Under the pieces are notes generated by a model, which was given only the letters and a program-made list of their open reading frames with translations, searched no databases and was not told the DNA's origin. A stretch of DNA of 64,000 nt from Streptomyces sp. NRRL WC-3605 (GTDB lineage: Bacteria > Actinomycetota > Actinomycetes > Streptomycetales > Streptomycetaceae), in contig NZ_LLZN01000091.1 in NCBI RefSeq assembly GCF_001509795.1, forward strand, positions 186,001 to 250,000. The letters are read 5' to 3'. A program made the translations under genes and the position numbers. Position 1 is the stretch's first letter. Every line of letters begins with the position of its first letter. Below, piece by piece: positions 1 through 7,894 of this stretch.

Positions 1-227
1 CCGAGACGGCGTGGGCGCTCGCCGACGACCTCGACGGACCGGACTGGTCGACGCTGTCCCTGCCGGTGGACGGCGTGCCCACCCCGTTCCACTACCGGGA
101 GTCCGAGTTCGGCTGGGTCCTCGCGGGCTCCACCCAGGAGGGCGTCCACCTGGGCGCGTACGGCCGCGGCATGAGCGCGTACGGCCTGGGCTTCGCCATG
201 ATCAAGGACATCGCGTCCTACGCGTGA
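1..227 (+). CDS. Hypothetical protein, C-terminal part (cut by window edge)
   Basis: The last 74 codons of a gene whose start lies outside the window; the first whole codon is at position 3 and the TGA stop is at 225-227. The visible part is soluble and slightly acidic, with aromatic/glycine stretches such as HYRESEFGW and GAYGRGMSAYG near the end. I do not recognise the family. The stop codon lies inside a 17-bp tandem duplication and a strong hairpin follows, so this is the real 3' end of a transcription unit. Codon use is normal for a high-GC actinomycete, unlike the degraded stretch downstream. Confidence 0.6.
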   Translation, partial: ETAWALADDLDGPDWSTLSLPVDGVPTPFHYRESEFGWVLAGSTQEGVHLGAYGRGMSAYGLGFAMIKDIASYA

Positions 228-256
228 CCCGCACGTCGACGTGACCCGCACGTCGA
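223..256. repeat. 17-bp perfect tandem repeat across a stop codon
   Basis: The unit CGTGACCCGCACGTCGA occurs twice head to tail (223-239 and 240-256). The first copy contains the stop codon of the left-edge gene and the second copy runs into the terminator stem. It looks like a recent slippage duplication with no coding consequence. Confidence 0.85.
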
Positions 257-291
257 AGGGGCGCCGCGAAGCTCGCGGCGCCCCTTCGACG
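251..291. terminator. Strong hairpin terminator
   Basis: A perfect 19-bp stem (251-269 pairing with 273-291) around a 3-nt loop, with core GGGGCGCCGCGA. There is no long T-run, as is usual for Streptomyces terminators. It lies 24 bp after the stop of the left-edge gene and could also serve the minus-strand remnant that ends at 314. Confidence 0.8.
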
Positions 292-313
292 TACGTACGC
301 CCCTGAGGGCGGG

Positions 314-373
314 TCAGAACTTGAAGCCGCAGGTCACGGCATGGTTCGCCCCGTGGGGGCCGCCCGTGGGCCG
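314..373 (-). pseudogene. C-terminal remnant of an unknown protein
   Basis: Read on the minus strand, the last ~19 codons before TGA (314-316) give a protein-like end, GANHAVTCGFKF. An in-frame stop lies just upstream at 374-376, so nothing longer is open. The residue mix (a cysteine near the end and an aromatic terminus) suggests the tail of a secreted protein, but I cannot name it. It is offered as a decayed fragment in an otherwise non-coding stretch. Confidence 0.25.
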
Positions 374-514
374 TCAGAGTGAGAAGGCTCGCCAAAGAGC
401 GGGACTCGACGGACTCGCGGGTCGAGGGGTCCGCGTCCTGACTCTTCATCCACAAAGCTGCTGGTCAGCTACGGTGGCGGCAGGACTGACAGCCTGCTCG
501 AGGACGTAGCCGAC

Positions 515-851
515 GTGCTTGACCTCGTCCTGAACCCGGACGAGCCGGTTCACGTCGCCCTCCGACGGCAGGTGCCCCGACTCAGGGTGCAATCCCGCTG
601 TGAGTGCGGTTGCGGCACTGCCTACTTCGACCTCGACGCCGACGCGGTGGAGCTCGCGCCAACGGGCCCCGGCACCGTCGTGGCTGCCGACGTGCAACTG
701 TTCACCGAAACCGGCGAGTGCCCTGGCGAGGTCCTGGTCTTCGCGCACGGCGGCTACCTCTCAGGCTGGAGGTCTGTTCTTGGAGCGATGACGTCGGGTG
801 AATCTCGCCGCGGCGCTGGCAAAAGCCATCGTCCTGAACCCGAGCCGGTAG
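515..851 (+). pseudogene. Frameshifted conserved hypothetical (CxCGCGTAYF protein)
   Basis: From GTG 515 the frame gives a convincing protein core with CECGCGTAYFDLDADAVEL, then VVAADVQLFTETGECPGEV and HGGYLS. After HGGYLS the sense moves to another frame (LEVCSWSDDVG) near 763, and to a third near 797 (VNLAAALAKAIVLNPSR, TAG at 849-851). Restoring one base at each point gives one protein ending GGYLSWLEVCSWSDDVG...NPSR. Two single-base losses in about 40 bp make this a pseudogene rather than a sequencing slip, though the latter cannot be excluded. Sense also seems to continue upstream of 515 without a start codon (LLVSYGGGRTDSLLEDVADVL). A related fragment lies on the minus strand near 4150-4185. 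Confidence 0.55.
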
Positions 852-1077
852 CAGCCGGCGGTCTCGGACCCTGACGCCGTCACCACGAGTCGACCGACAT
901 CCCGGGTTCAAGTTCAGTACCGCCGGCTGGCCCGCCCGACCGGTTCACACGGCGCCGAGAGAGCCCGGATCAACCCCATCGAATTGCCGGCATGAGTCCC
1001 GGGCGACGCCGAGCAGCTCCGTCATCGGCACCGCGCGACGACTGGTCGCGGAGAGGTCGTGAGGTCTGCACGCCCGT

Positions 1078-1324
1078 ATGGGAGTGCGCCAGCACCCCAG
1101 ACGACTCGAGCCCTACGAGAACCGCCTGATCCGCGCATTCCTGTGTCCGGACGGCTACCGCAACTACGGCGACTACCTCATGACAGAGCCGTTGGGGCAC
1201 GTCGCCTCGTGACGTCGTTCTCGCCCTCGGTGGTCAGGCAGCCAGAACGGCCGAAGCTGCCGGCCACTTCAGTGGGTGGAACTACGAACGGCTGCTGTTC
1301 CCGGAGACACCCGCCGAACCGTAG
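1078..1324 (+). pseudogene. Frameshifted small hypothetical gene
   Basis: ATG 1078 opens a protein-like frame (LEPYENRLIRAFLCPDGYRN then YGDYLMTEPLGHVAS) that stops at TGA 1210-1212. Exactly there the next frame continues with DVVLALGGQAARTAEAAGHF and ends NYERLLFPETPAEP, TAG 1322-1324. Loss of one base near 1209-1210 joins them into a single ~81-residue protein. Family unknown. Together with the neighbouring remnants it marks the region left of the MarR gene as decaying DNA. Between 852 and 1077 I see nothing coding. Confidence 0.4.
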
Positions 1325-1378
1325 GCCCCGCCGAACGAGCCGTGGCCGCAAACCCAGCGGCCCTCTGCCGGCGTCCAC

Positions 1379-1807
1379 TCATGGACGGACAATTGCTTGC
1401 TCAAGCAGGTCCCTGAGAGCGCGCTGCTGATCAGGACTGAGACCGGCCAGCGGCGAGTCCTGGGCGAGGAGTTCAAGGACCTGTTCACGGAGGGAACCGC
1501 CCTCGGCGGTGAGGATGAGTTGCTTGGCGCGGCGATCGGTGGGGTGCGCGCGTCGTTCGACCAGGCCCTGTTTCTCCAGCTTGTCGATGACGAAGGTCAC
1601 GTTGGAGGGCTCGCAGCTCATGCGTTCGGCGAGCTCGCGCATGGTCATCGGTCCGGTCATCTCCCGCAGCGCGGTCACCTGCGGCACGGTGAGGCCCAGA
1701 GTCGCGGCGCGTACGCGCACATGATCGGAGATCTGCTGGGCCAGTCCGTTGATCAGGCCACACACCCTTCGCTCGGCGACGGTCTGCGGCTCCGGGGGCT
1801 TCGTCAT
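1379..1807 (-). CDS. MarR-family transcriptional regulator
   Basis: A 142-residue winged-helix regulator. The recognition helix region reads MTMRELAERMSCEPSNVTFV and the wing carries the family signature DRRAKQLILTAEG. Starting at ATG 1807 puts AGGGTGG 5-6 nt upstream; an ATG further out (1849) lies inside the likely operator and is rejected. It is divergent from the MBL hydrolase, with 123 bp between the two starts. That stretch carries a concentric palindrome, the usual arrangement for a MarR protein that represses itself and its neighbour until a small ligand binds. No cysteine pair of the OhrR type is obvious, so the ligand is probably phenolic or electrophilic rather than peroxide; this is inference. 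Confidence 0.9.
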   Translation of the reverse strand: MTKPPEPQTVAERRVCGLINGLAQQISDHVRVRAATLGLTVPQVTALREMTGPMTMRELAERMSCEPSNVTFVIDKLEKQGLVERRAHPTDRRAKQLILTAEGGSLREQVLELLAQDSPLAGLSPDQQRALRDLLEQAIVRP

Positions 1808-1827
1808 GCGTTCCACCCTACCAAATC

Positions 1828-1873
1828 GCATCAAGCTAAAATCATTCAAGCTTGTAATATTCTGGCTTGATGC
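1828..1873. promoter_or_regulatory. Probable MarR operator (concentric inverted repeats)
   Basis: Outer arms GCATCAAGC (1828-1836) and GCTTGATGC (1865-1873) are perfect inverted repeats. The inner palindrome CAAGCTTG (1847-1854) has exactly the same centre, 1850.5. The segment between is AT-rich in a GC-rich genome and contains a -10-like TAATAT at 1855-1860. It lies between the divergent marR and MBL starts, so one bound dimer or pair of dimers could shut off both promoters. Confidence 0.65.
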
Positions 1874-1930
1874 TTATGGTTGCGTCGTCGCGTCCGGGCG
1901 ACGCAACGATGATCGACAAGGTGAGGAAAC

Positions 1931-2836
1931 GTGGCGTATTCCGCAGACGATCTGGTCCAGAGGCTGAGGAAGCCGGCGGGTATCCGCTCGGTACGACTGG
2001 GCGACGTGAAGGTGACCTACGTACCGGACGGAGCGGCGCGGCTCAGGCCGCGCGATCTGCTTCCCGACACCCCTGAAGAGGTGTGGGACGCACGACCCGA
2101 GTTCCTGGACACGTCCGGCAACCTGGTGGTGAGCATCGGTGGCCTGCTGGTGGAGAACGGCGACCGCGCACTATTGATCGACGTCGGGATCGGACCACAC
2201 GACTCGCACGCCTCGCAGGGCCCGGTCGCCACGATGCACGGCGGTGCGCTCCTGGACAGCCTGGCCGCACTCCGTCGCAGGCCCGAGGAGATCGAGGCGG
2301 TGGCTTTCACTCACCTGCACCCCGACCACATCGGTTGGGCCTGGCATCCCGCACCGGGCGGTGACCGGCCCCCACTCGCCCACGCCGATTACCTGATGTC
2401 CGAACCTGAATGGGCTCACCGCGGTGTGCTGGAGGCGCAGGGGATGAGCAAGGAGATGGCCGGCCTGGCACCGAGCGTCCGCACCGTGGCGGACGGGCAG
2501 GAGATCTTTCCGGGAGTACGGATGCGGATAGGCGCCGGTCACACGCCCGGACATGCCGAGTACGTCATCACATCGGGCGGGCAGCGGCTGATCGCCTTCG
2601 GCGACGCCATGCTCTCATCGATCCAGGTCGAGCACCCCGAATGGCCCCTGGCCTTCGACGGCGACCCCGTCCCGGCGGCCGACTATCGCCGCCGCCTCGT
2701 CGCCGACTTGGCGGAGCCCGACACGATCGGTTTCGGCATCCACTTCGCGGACGTGGTGTTCGGACATGTCCGGCGGGACGGCGACAGCCCCACTTGGCGT
2801 CCCCTGGACGCCTCATCCGTCGGTGACGACCTATGA
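1931..2836 (+). CDS. MBL-fold metallo-hydrolase
   Basis: A 301-residue member of the metallo-beta-lactamase superfamily. The zinc signature HxHxDH is present as THLHPDHIGW (about residues 132-141), followed by the second histidine motif GAGHTPGH and the metal-bridging aspartate in AFGDAMLSS. The sequence NGDRALLIDVGIG before the signature is typical of the lactonase/quorum-quenching and general hydrolase branch; true beta-lactamase activity is unlikely. GTG 1931 has GTGAGGA 3-4 nt upstream. No signal peptide, so cytoplasmic. Divergent from the MarR gene and followed 174 bp later by an aldo/keto reductase; the trio looks like a small inducible detoxification set. Substrate not predictable. Confidence 0.88.
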   Translation: MAYSADDLVQRLRKPAGIRSVRLGDVKVTYVPDGAARLRPRDLLPDTPEEVWDARPEFLDTSGNLVVSIGGLLVENGDRALLIDVGIGPHDSHASQGPVATMHGGALLDSLAALRRRPEEIEAVAFTHLHPDHIGWAWHPAPGGDRPPLAHADYLMSEPEWAHRGVLEAQGMSKEMAGLAPSVRTVADGQEIFPGVRMRIGAGHTPGHAEYVITSGGQRLIAFGDAMLSSIQVEHPEWPLAFDGDPVPAADYRRRLVADLAEPDTIGFGIHFADVVFGHVRRDGDSPTWRPLDASSVGDDL

Positions 2837-3010
2837 CGCCCTGCTCCCCTGCAGCCACTACCTGCCCAAGAGCACTGCAAAGCGGATCAGGGCCCGCCCT
2901 GCTCGCGCGACCAGACACTGTCAACTCGAATGATCGACAAGGCGATGGACCGCGGAGCCGGGAGCAGCGCCCAGTGATTCCGACAACAGCCAGAGAATGA
3001 GAGAAGCCCA

Positions 3011-3991
3011 ATGAAGCACATCAAGCTGGGGGACCTGGATGTCTCCCGTATCGGTCTAGGCCTGGTGTCGATGTCCTACGCCTACACCGGCGCCAACACG
3101 GACGACGCCGAGTCGATCCGCACCATCCACCGCGCCCTTGAACTGGGGGTCACGTTCCTCGACACCGCCGAGGTTTACGGCCCCTACATCAACGAGGAAC
3201 TCCTCGGCAAGGCGCTCAAGGGCCGTCGCGACCAGGCCGTGGTGGCGACGAAGTTCGGCATGATCTCCCACACCGGCCGGCCGGCCGGGCAGCTCGACAG
3301 CAGCCCGGCCAGCATCCGCACTGCCGTGGAGGGCTCGCTCAAGCGGCTGGGCACCGACTACATCGACCTGTACTACCAGCACCGGGTCGACCCGAACACG
3401 CCCATCGAGGACACGGTGGGGACGCTGGCAGAACTGGTCCGAGAGGGCAAGGTCCGCCACATCGGCCTCTCCGAGGCCGGGCCGGAAACGATTCGCCGCG
3501 CCCACGCCGTCCACCCCATCGCTGCAGTCCAGTCGGAGTACTCCCTGTGGGCCCGGGAACATGCTGAGGCGCGGGTGCTGCCGCTGCTGCGGGAACTGAA
3601 CGTCGGGTTCGTGCCCTACTCGCCCCTGGGACGCGGTTTCCTCACCGGACAGATCCGCTCCACGAGCGGCTTCGACGACACCGACCTGCGCAAGAACAAC
3701 CCCCGCTTCACCGGCGAGAACTTCCAGCACAACCTGCGCATCGCCGACAAGATCGAAGCCCTCGCAGCCGAGGCGGGTGCCACCCCGGCGCAGGTCGCCC
3801 TGGCCTGGCTGCTGGCCCAGGGCGACGATATCGCCCCCATCCCCGGCACCAAGCGCGTGGCACGCGTCGAGGAGAATACCGCCGCTGACGCCGTGGAGCT
3901 GACCTCAGAACAGCTCAAGAAGCTCAACGATCTCCCCCCAGCCGTCGGCGAGACCCACGACGAGGCGGGCCTGCGCACCCTGGAGCGTTGA
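3011..3991 (+). CDS. Aldo/keto reductase
   Basis: A 326-residue NADPH-dependent (beta/alpha)8 oxidoreductase. Catalytic tetrad elements are visible: LDTAEVYGPY (Asp and Tyr, residues ~51-60), the lysine in VVATKFG, and the histidine in YYQHRVDP. The cofactor-binding end IPGTKRVARVEEN is also present. Length and order match the AKR13/YakC-type group. ATG 3011 is preceded by GAGAGAAG. It probably reduces a reactive aldehyde or ketone and, by position, is likely controlled by the divergent MarR regulator, either with the MBL gene or from its own promoter in the 174-bp gap. Confidence 0.9.
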   Translation: MKHIKLGDLDVSRIGLGLVSMSYAYTGANTDDAESIRTIHRALELGVTFLDTAEVYGPYINEELLGKALKGRRDQAVVATKFGMISHTGRPAGQLDSSPASIRTAVEGSLKRLGTDYIDLYYQHRVDPNTPIEDTVGTLAELVREGKVRHIGLSEAGPETIRRAHAVHPIAAVQSEYSLWAREHAEARVLPLLRELNVGFVPYSPLGRGFLTGQIRSTSGFDDTDLRKNNPRFTGENFQHNLRIADKIEALAAEAGATPAQVALAWLLAQGDDIAPIPGTKRVARVEENTAADAVELTSEQLKKLNDLPPAVGETHDEAGLRTLER

Positions 3992-4122
3992 CCTCGGCCC
4001 GGACATGAATACAGGCCACACGCTCGCCAACCACAGGAGCACCGGGCCGTCGACTCCCTATGTCGCTTCGAGGGCCTGGTGCCAGCTGCTCGGGTCGCTG
4101 AGACCCGTCCCGTAACCGATGG

Positions 4123-4203
4123 TCAGAGACGAGATGATCTTGCCGTGTCCCAGGAACAGACTTCCAGCCACGACAGGTAGCCGCCTGGACGGCCGGAGGA
4201 TTT
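4123..4203 (-). pseudogene. Fragment related to the 515-851 pseudogene
   Basis: On the minus strand this reads PGGYLSWLEVCSW, the same conserved end found in the plus-strand pseudogene (there GGYLS then LEVCSW across a frameshift). The nucleotides also match over about 35 bp with a few third-position changes. After CSW the two diverge and the frame stops at 4123. The rest of 3992-4601 holds no gene I can support; several minus-strand frames look like further shifted pieces of the same gene. The pair flanks the MarR-MBL-AKR module in inverted orientation. Confidence 0.4.
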
Positions 4204-4601
4204 GCCGCTCTCTGTGGCGATGCGCTGGTCGGCACACTTGGTGGCAGTGGGCGGACCGGCCGGCCGAACCGCTGGAGGTCTGCCCAGTTCCGGAACTGTT
4301 CCGCTGACGCCCAACGTCGGCATCAACGAACTCGGACAGTGGCACAGCAGCACCCCCGCGCGACCCCCAGCCCAGTCGACGACGAGCCCAGGCGTCAGGC
4401 GACCGGCTGACGTGCTCGGCCGACCTCAATGAACCCCCGCCTGTAGTTCGTATGGAGGGACATGCCGAGGGCGGTCCGCTCGGGCCGTCTCTGGGCCGTG
4501 CATGGGCGCTCAACGACCACCAACGTTGACAGACGTCGACGGCTTCGCCGCTGGTCAGAAGTTTGACCAGTGACGGAGCCGCAGACCGCAGACGTGCGAG
4601 T

Positions 4602-5735
4602 TCAGAACTTGTTCTTCGGGGTGATCCCCAGCGACAGGCCCGACAGGCCGCGCTGGCGGCCGCCCAGCTTGCCCGCGATCGAGCGCAGGGCCGCGCCCGC
4701 CGGGGAGTCCGGGTCGGTCAGGACGACCGGCTTGCCCTCGTCGCCGCCCTCGCGCAGGCGGACGTCGATCGGGATGCTGCCGAGGACCGGGACCGTCGCA
4801 CCCGTCGTGCGGGTCAGGCCGTCGGCGACCGTCTGGCCGCCGCCGGTGCCGAACACGTCGACCATCTCGCCGCAGTGCGGGCAGGGCAGGCCCGACATGT
4901 TCTCGACCACGCCGACGATCTTCTGGTGCGTCTGGACGGCGATGGAGCCGGCCCGCTCGGCCACCTCGGCGGCGGCCTGCTGCGGAGTCGTCACGACCAG
5001 GATCTCGGCGTTCGGGACGAGCTGCGCGACCGAGATCGCGATGTCGCCGGTGCCGGGCGGCAGGTCCAGGAGCAGGACGTCGAGGTCGCCCCAGTAGACG
5101 TCCGCGAGGAACTGCTGGAGCGCGCGGTGCAGCATCGGGCCGCGCCACACCACCGGGGCGTTGCCCGGGGTGAACATGCCGATGGAGATGACCTTCACGC
5201 CGTTCGCCGACGGCGGCATGATCATGTTCTCGACCTGGGTCGGGCGTCCGTCGGCGCCCAGCATGCGCGGCACGCTGTGGCCGTAGATGTCGGCGTCGAC
5301 GACGCCCACCTTCAGACCGTCGGCCGCCATGGCCGCCGCCAGGTTCACCGTCACCGAGGACTTGCCGACGCCGCCCTTGCCGGAGGCGACCGCGTACACC
5401 CGGGTCAGGCTGCCCGGCTTGGCGAAGGGGACCTCACGCTCGGCCTGGCCGCCGCGCAGGGCGTTCGCCAGCTCCTTGCGCTGCTCGTCGCTCATCACGT
5501 CGAGCGTGACGTCGACCCGGGTCACGCCCTCGACGCGGGAGACCGCGTCCGTCACACGCTGCGTGATGGTGTCGCGCATCGGGCAGCCGGAGACCGTCAG
5601 ATACACGGTGACCGCGACCGCACCGTCCGCACCGATCTCCACCGACTTGACCATCCCCAGCTCGGTGATGGGGCGGTTGATCTCGGGGTCGTTCACCGTC
5701 GCCAGTGCTTCGCGCACCGCGTCTTCCGTAGCCAT
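4602..5735 (-). CDS. mrp: Mrp/NBP35-type Fe-S cluster carrier ATPase
   Basis: 377 residues. An N-terminal MIP18/DUF59 domain (residues ~1-90, with SGCPMRDTI) precedes a P-loop ATPase with deviant Walker A GKGGVGKSSVTVNLA (~118-132) and Walker B-like LLDLPPGTGDIA. CPHCGE (~274) supplies the CxxC that binds a bridging Fe-S cluster in the ApbC/Mrp family. Role by family: transfer of Fe-S clusters to client enzymes in the cytosol. The ATG is preceded by TACCAT ending 8 nt before it and has no Shine-Dalgarno site, so it is probably leaderless. Monocistronic; the next gene on this strand begins at 6378. Confidence 0.95.
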   Translation of the reverse strand: MATEDAVREALATVNDPEINRPITELGMVKSVEIGADGAVAVTVYLTVSGCPMRDTITQRVTDAVSRVEGVTRVDVTLDVMSDEQRKELANALRGGQAEREVPFAKPGSLTRVYAVASGKGGVGKSSVTVNLAAAMAADGLKVGVVDADIYGHSVPRMLGADGRPTQVENMIMPPSANGVKVISIGMFTPGNAPVVWRGPMLHRALQQFLADVYWGDLDVLLLDLPPGTGDIAISVAQLVPNAEILVVTTPQQAAAEVAERAGSIAVQTHQKIVGVVENMSGLPCPHCGEMVDVFGTGGGQTVADGLTRTTGATVPVLGSIPIDVRLREGGDEGKPVVLTDPDSPAGAALRSIAGKLGGRQRGLSGLSLGITPKNKF

Positions 5736-5778
5736 AAGGACGATGGTACGGCCCGGTAGCCATGCCCGGGTAAGGCCG

Positions 5779-6378
5779 TCAGCGGTCGTCTACGTCACGT
5801 CCCGGTGGCCGTTCCGCCGGGAATACCCCGCGCTCGCGATGCCCGTTGTGCCGCTCCTCCAGCTCCTTCAGCATGTCCTGCAGCTCCGAGCGCATCCAGT
5901 CGCGGGTGGCGACCTCGCCCAGGCCGACCCGCAGCGCCGCGATCTCGCGGGTCAGGAACTCGGTATCGGCGATCGACCGCTCGTTCTGCTTGCGGTCCTG
6001 TTCGAGGTTCACCCGGTCCCGGTCGTCCTGCCGGTTCTGCGCGAGCAGGATCAGCGGGGCCGCGTACGACGCCTGCAGGGACAGGGCCAGCGTCAGGAAG
6101 ATGAACGGGTACTCGTCGAAGCGCAGCTCGCTGGGCGCCGCGATGTTCCACAGCACCCACAGGATGATCACGACCGTCATCCACACCAGGAACCGCCCGG
6201 TGCCGATGAACCGGGCGACCCGCTCCGACAGCCGTCCGAAGGCGTCCGGGTCCCACTCGGGCAGGATGCGGCGGCGCGGCGGGCGCGGCTGGTCCAGCCG
6301 GGTCCGCGGTCCCCGTCCGGCGGCGGTCGCGCCCGCCGTGGCGCGCTCGCGTGCGCCGCCCTCGCGCTCAGGAGCCAT
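5779..6378 (-). CDS. DUF1003 membrane protein
   Basis: 199 residues. A basic, proline/arginine-rich N-terminus is followed by two hydrophobic spans (FLVWMTVVIILWVLWNIAA and FIFLTLALSLQASYAAPLIL) and a charged coiled-coil-like C-terminal half (QNRQDDRDRVNLEQDRKQNE). This is the layout of DUF1003, whose function is unknown. Its ATG overlaps the end of the upstream MgtE-N/CBS gene by 11 nt, so the two are translationally coupled and probably act together, plausibly in divalent-cation homeostasis; that link is inference from gene context. Confidence 0.88.
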   Translation of the reverse strand: MAPEREGGARERATAGATAAGRGPRTRLDQPRPPRRRILPEWDPDAFGRLSERVARFIGTGRFLVWMTVVIILWVLWNIAAPSELRFDEYPFIFLTLALSLQASYAAPLILLAQNRQDDRDRVNLEQDRKQNERSIADTEFLTREIAALRVGLGEVATRDWMRSELQDMLKELEERHNGHRERGVFPAERPPGRDVDDR

Positions 6379-7663
6379 CCGGGCCCCTTCCCCCGCCGGA
6401 GTCCTCGTCCAGGTGGAACTCGGTCTCCCGCCAGTCGTCGGGCAGCATGTGGTCCAGCACGTCGTCCACGGTGACCGCGCCCAGCAGCGACCCCGAGTCG
6501 TCGACGACGGGCGCCGCCACCATGTCGTACGTCGCGAAGAACCCGGCGACGACGGGCAGCGTCGCGTCCGGCTCCAGGGCCTCCAGCGCCTCGTCCACCA
6601 TGGAGCTGACCAGGGTGTACGGCGGGTCGCGCAGCAGGCGCTGGAAGTGGACCGTGCCGAGGTACTTGCCGGTCGGGGTCTCGTCGGGCGGGCGGCACAC
6701 GTAGACCTGGGCGGCCAGCGCCGGCGACAGGTCGGGGTGCCGGATGCGGGCGAGGGCGTCCGCGACGGTGGCGTCGGGCCGCAGGATGATCGGCTCGGTC
6801 GTCATCAGACCGCCCGCGGTGTGCTCCTCGTACGACATCAGGCGGCGCATGTCGGCCGCGTCCGAGGGCTGCATCAGGTTCAGCAGCCGCTCCTGCTCGT
6901 CCGCGGGCAGCTCGGCGAGCAGGTCGGCCGCGTCGTCGGGGTCCATGGCCTCCAGGACGTCGGCGGCGCGCTCCTGCTTCAGCTTGCCGAGGATCTCGAT
7001 CTGGTCGTCCTCCGGCAGCTCCTCCAGCACGTCGGCGAGGCGGTCGTCGTCCAGGGCGGCGGCGACCTCGGCGCGGCGCTTGGGGGAGAGGTGGTGCAGC
7101 ACGTTGGCGAGGTCGGCGGGGCGCAGCTGCTCGAACGTGGCCAGCAGGTTCTCCGCGCCCTGGCCCTGCTCCTCCAGGGAGAACCCGGTGACGGCCGACC
7201 ACTCGACCGTCAGCGACTCGCCCTTGGCCCGCCGGAAGGCGCCGCCCCGGCCGCCCTTGCGGACGAACACCTTGTCGATCTCCCAGTCCCGGCGGGCGGG
7301 CAGCTGCTGCACCGACAGGTCCAGGACGGTGACCTCCTCGTCGGTCTCCACGAGGGTGACGCGACGGTCGAGCAGCTCACCGAAGACCAGCCGCTCGGTG
7401 GGCCGCTGCTCGAACCGGCGGACGTTCAGCACCCCGGTCGTGATGACCTGCCCGGACTCGATGCTGGTCACCCGGGTCATCGGCAGGAAGATACGGCGCC
7501 GCGTGGACAGTTCGACCACGAGGCCGAGCAGCCGCGGCGGGCGCCGGCCCACGCGCAGCATGACGACCAGGTCCCGCACCCGGCCCACCTGGTCGCCGTT
7601 CGGGTCGAACGCGGCGACACCGGCGAGGTGCGAGACGAAGATCCGGGGCGCGCCGGCTGCCAT
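6368..7663 (-). CDS. MgtE N-domain/CBS protein lacking a membrane channel
   Basis: 431 residues. A PRC-barrel-like N-terminus (FVSHLAGVAAFDPNGDQVGR) leads into the superhelical MgtE N-domain of acidic repeats (ADVLEELPEDDQIEILGKL, ADLLAELPADEQERLL) and two CBS domains. It ends in an acidic tail with no transmembrane segments. In true MgtE channels these parts sense Mg2+; here they stand alone, so this is a regulator or a partner rather than a transporter. The start at ATG 7663 is set by GAGGAGCC just upstream; longer frames to 8428 run into the divergent lipoprotein gene. Overlaps the downstream DUF1003 gene. Confidence 0.88.
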   Translation of the reverse strand: MAAGAPRIFVSHLAGVAAFDPNGDQVGRVRDLVVMLRVGRRPPRLLGLVVELSTRRRIFLPMTRVTSIESGQVITTGVLNVRRFEQRPTERLVFGELLDRRVTLVETDEEVTVLDLSVQQLPARRDWEIDKVFVRKGGRGGAFRRAKGESLTVEWSAVTGFSLEEQGQGAENLLATFEQLRPADLANVLHHLSPKRRAEVAAALDDDRLADVLEELPEDDQIEILGKLKQERAADVLEAMDPDDAADLLAELPADEQERLLNLMQPSDAADMRRLMSYEEHTAGGLMTTEPIILRPDATVADALARIRHPDLSPALAAQVYVCRPPDETPTGKYLGTVHFQRLLRDPPYTLVSSMVDEALEALEPDATLPVVAGFFATYDMVAAPVVDDSGSLLGAVTVDDVLDHMLPDDWRETEFHLDEDSGGGRGPDGS

Positions 7664-7894
7664 GGCTGAGGCTCCTCTGCGTGCGGGTCGGCCGAATTCC
7701 TGGTGCTGCTGTGACGGGGTGCCGCGCCGGGGCGCCCTTTCCGAATTGCCCGCTGGGGTGGGCTTCAGGCTAGCCCGTCCGCATCCGGTCCGCCCTGGTG
7801 AGGGGTCCGGACGGACTGGCTCCGCCCGGGACCCGGCGCCCCGGTACGCTGCCGTACGCCGCTCGGGTACCACGACAGAAAGGCAGCCCCACCT

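Noticed and set aside
5817..5850. GGGAAT followed by GTT as a SigR promoter
   Set aside because: The spacer is 20 bp, not 18, and it lies inside the DUF1003 coding region.
5846..7669. A long plus-strand open frame opposite the DUF1003 and MgtE-N/CBS genes
   Set aside because: Arg/Gly/His-rich product with no domain; it mirrors two well-supported minus-strand genes and is an artefact of high GC.
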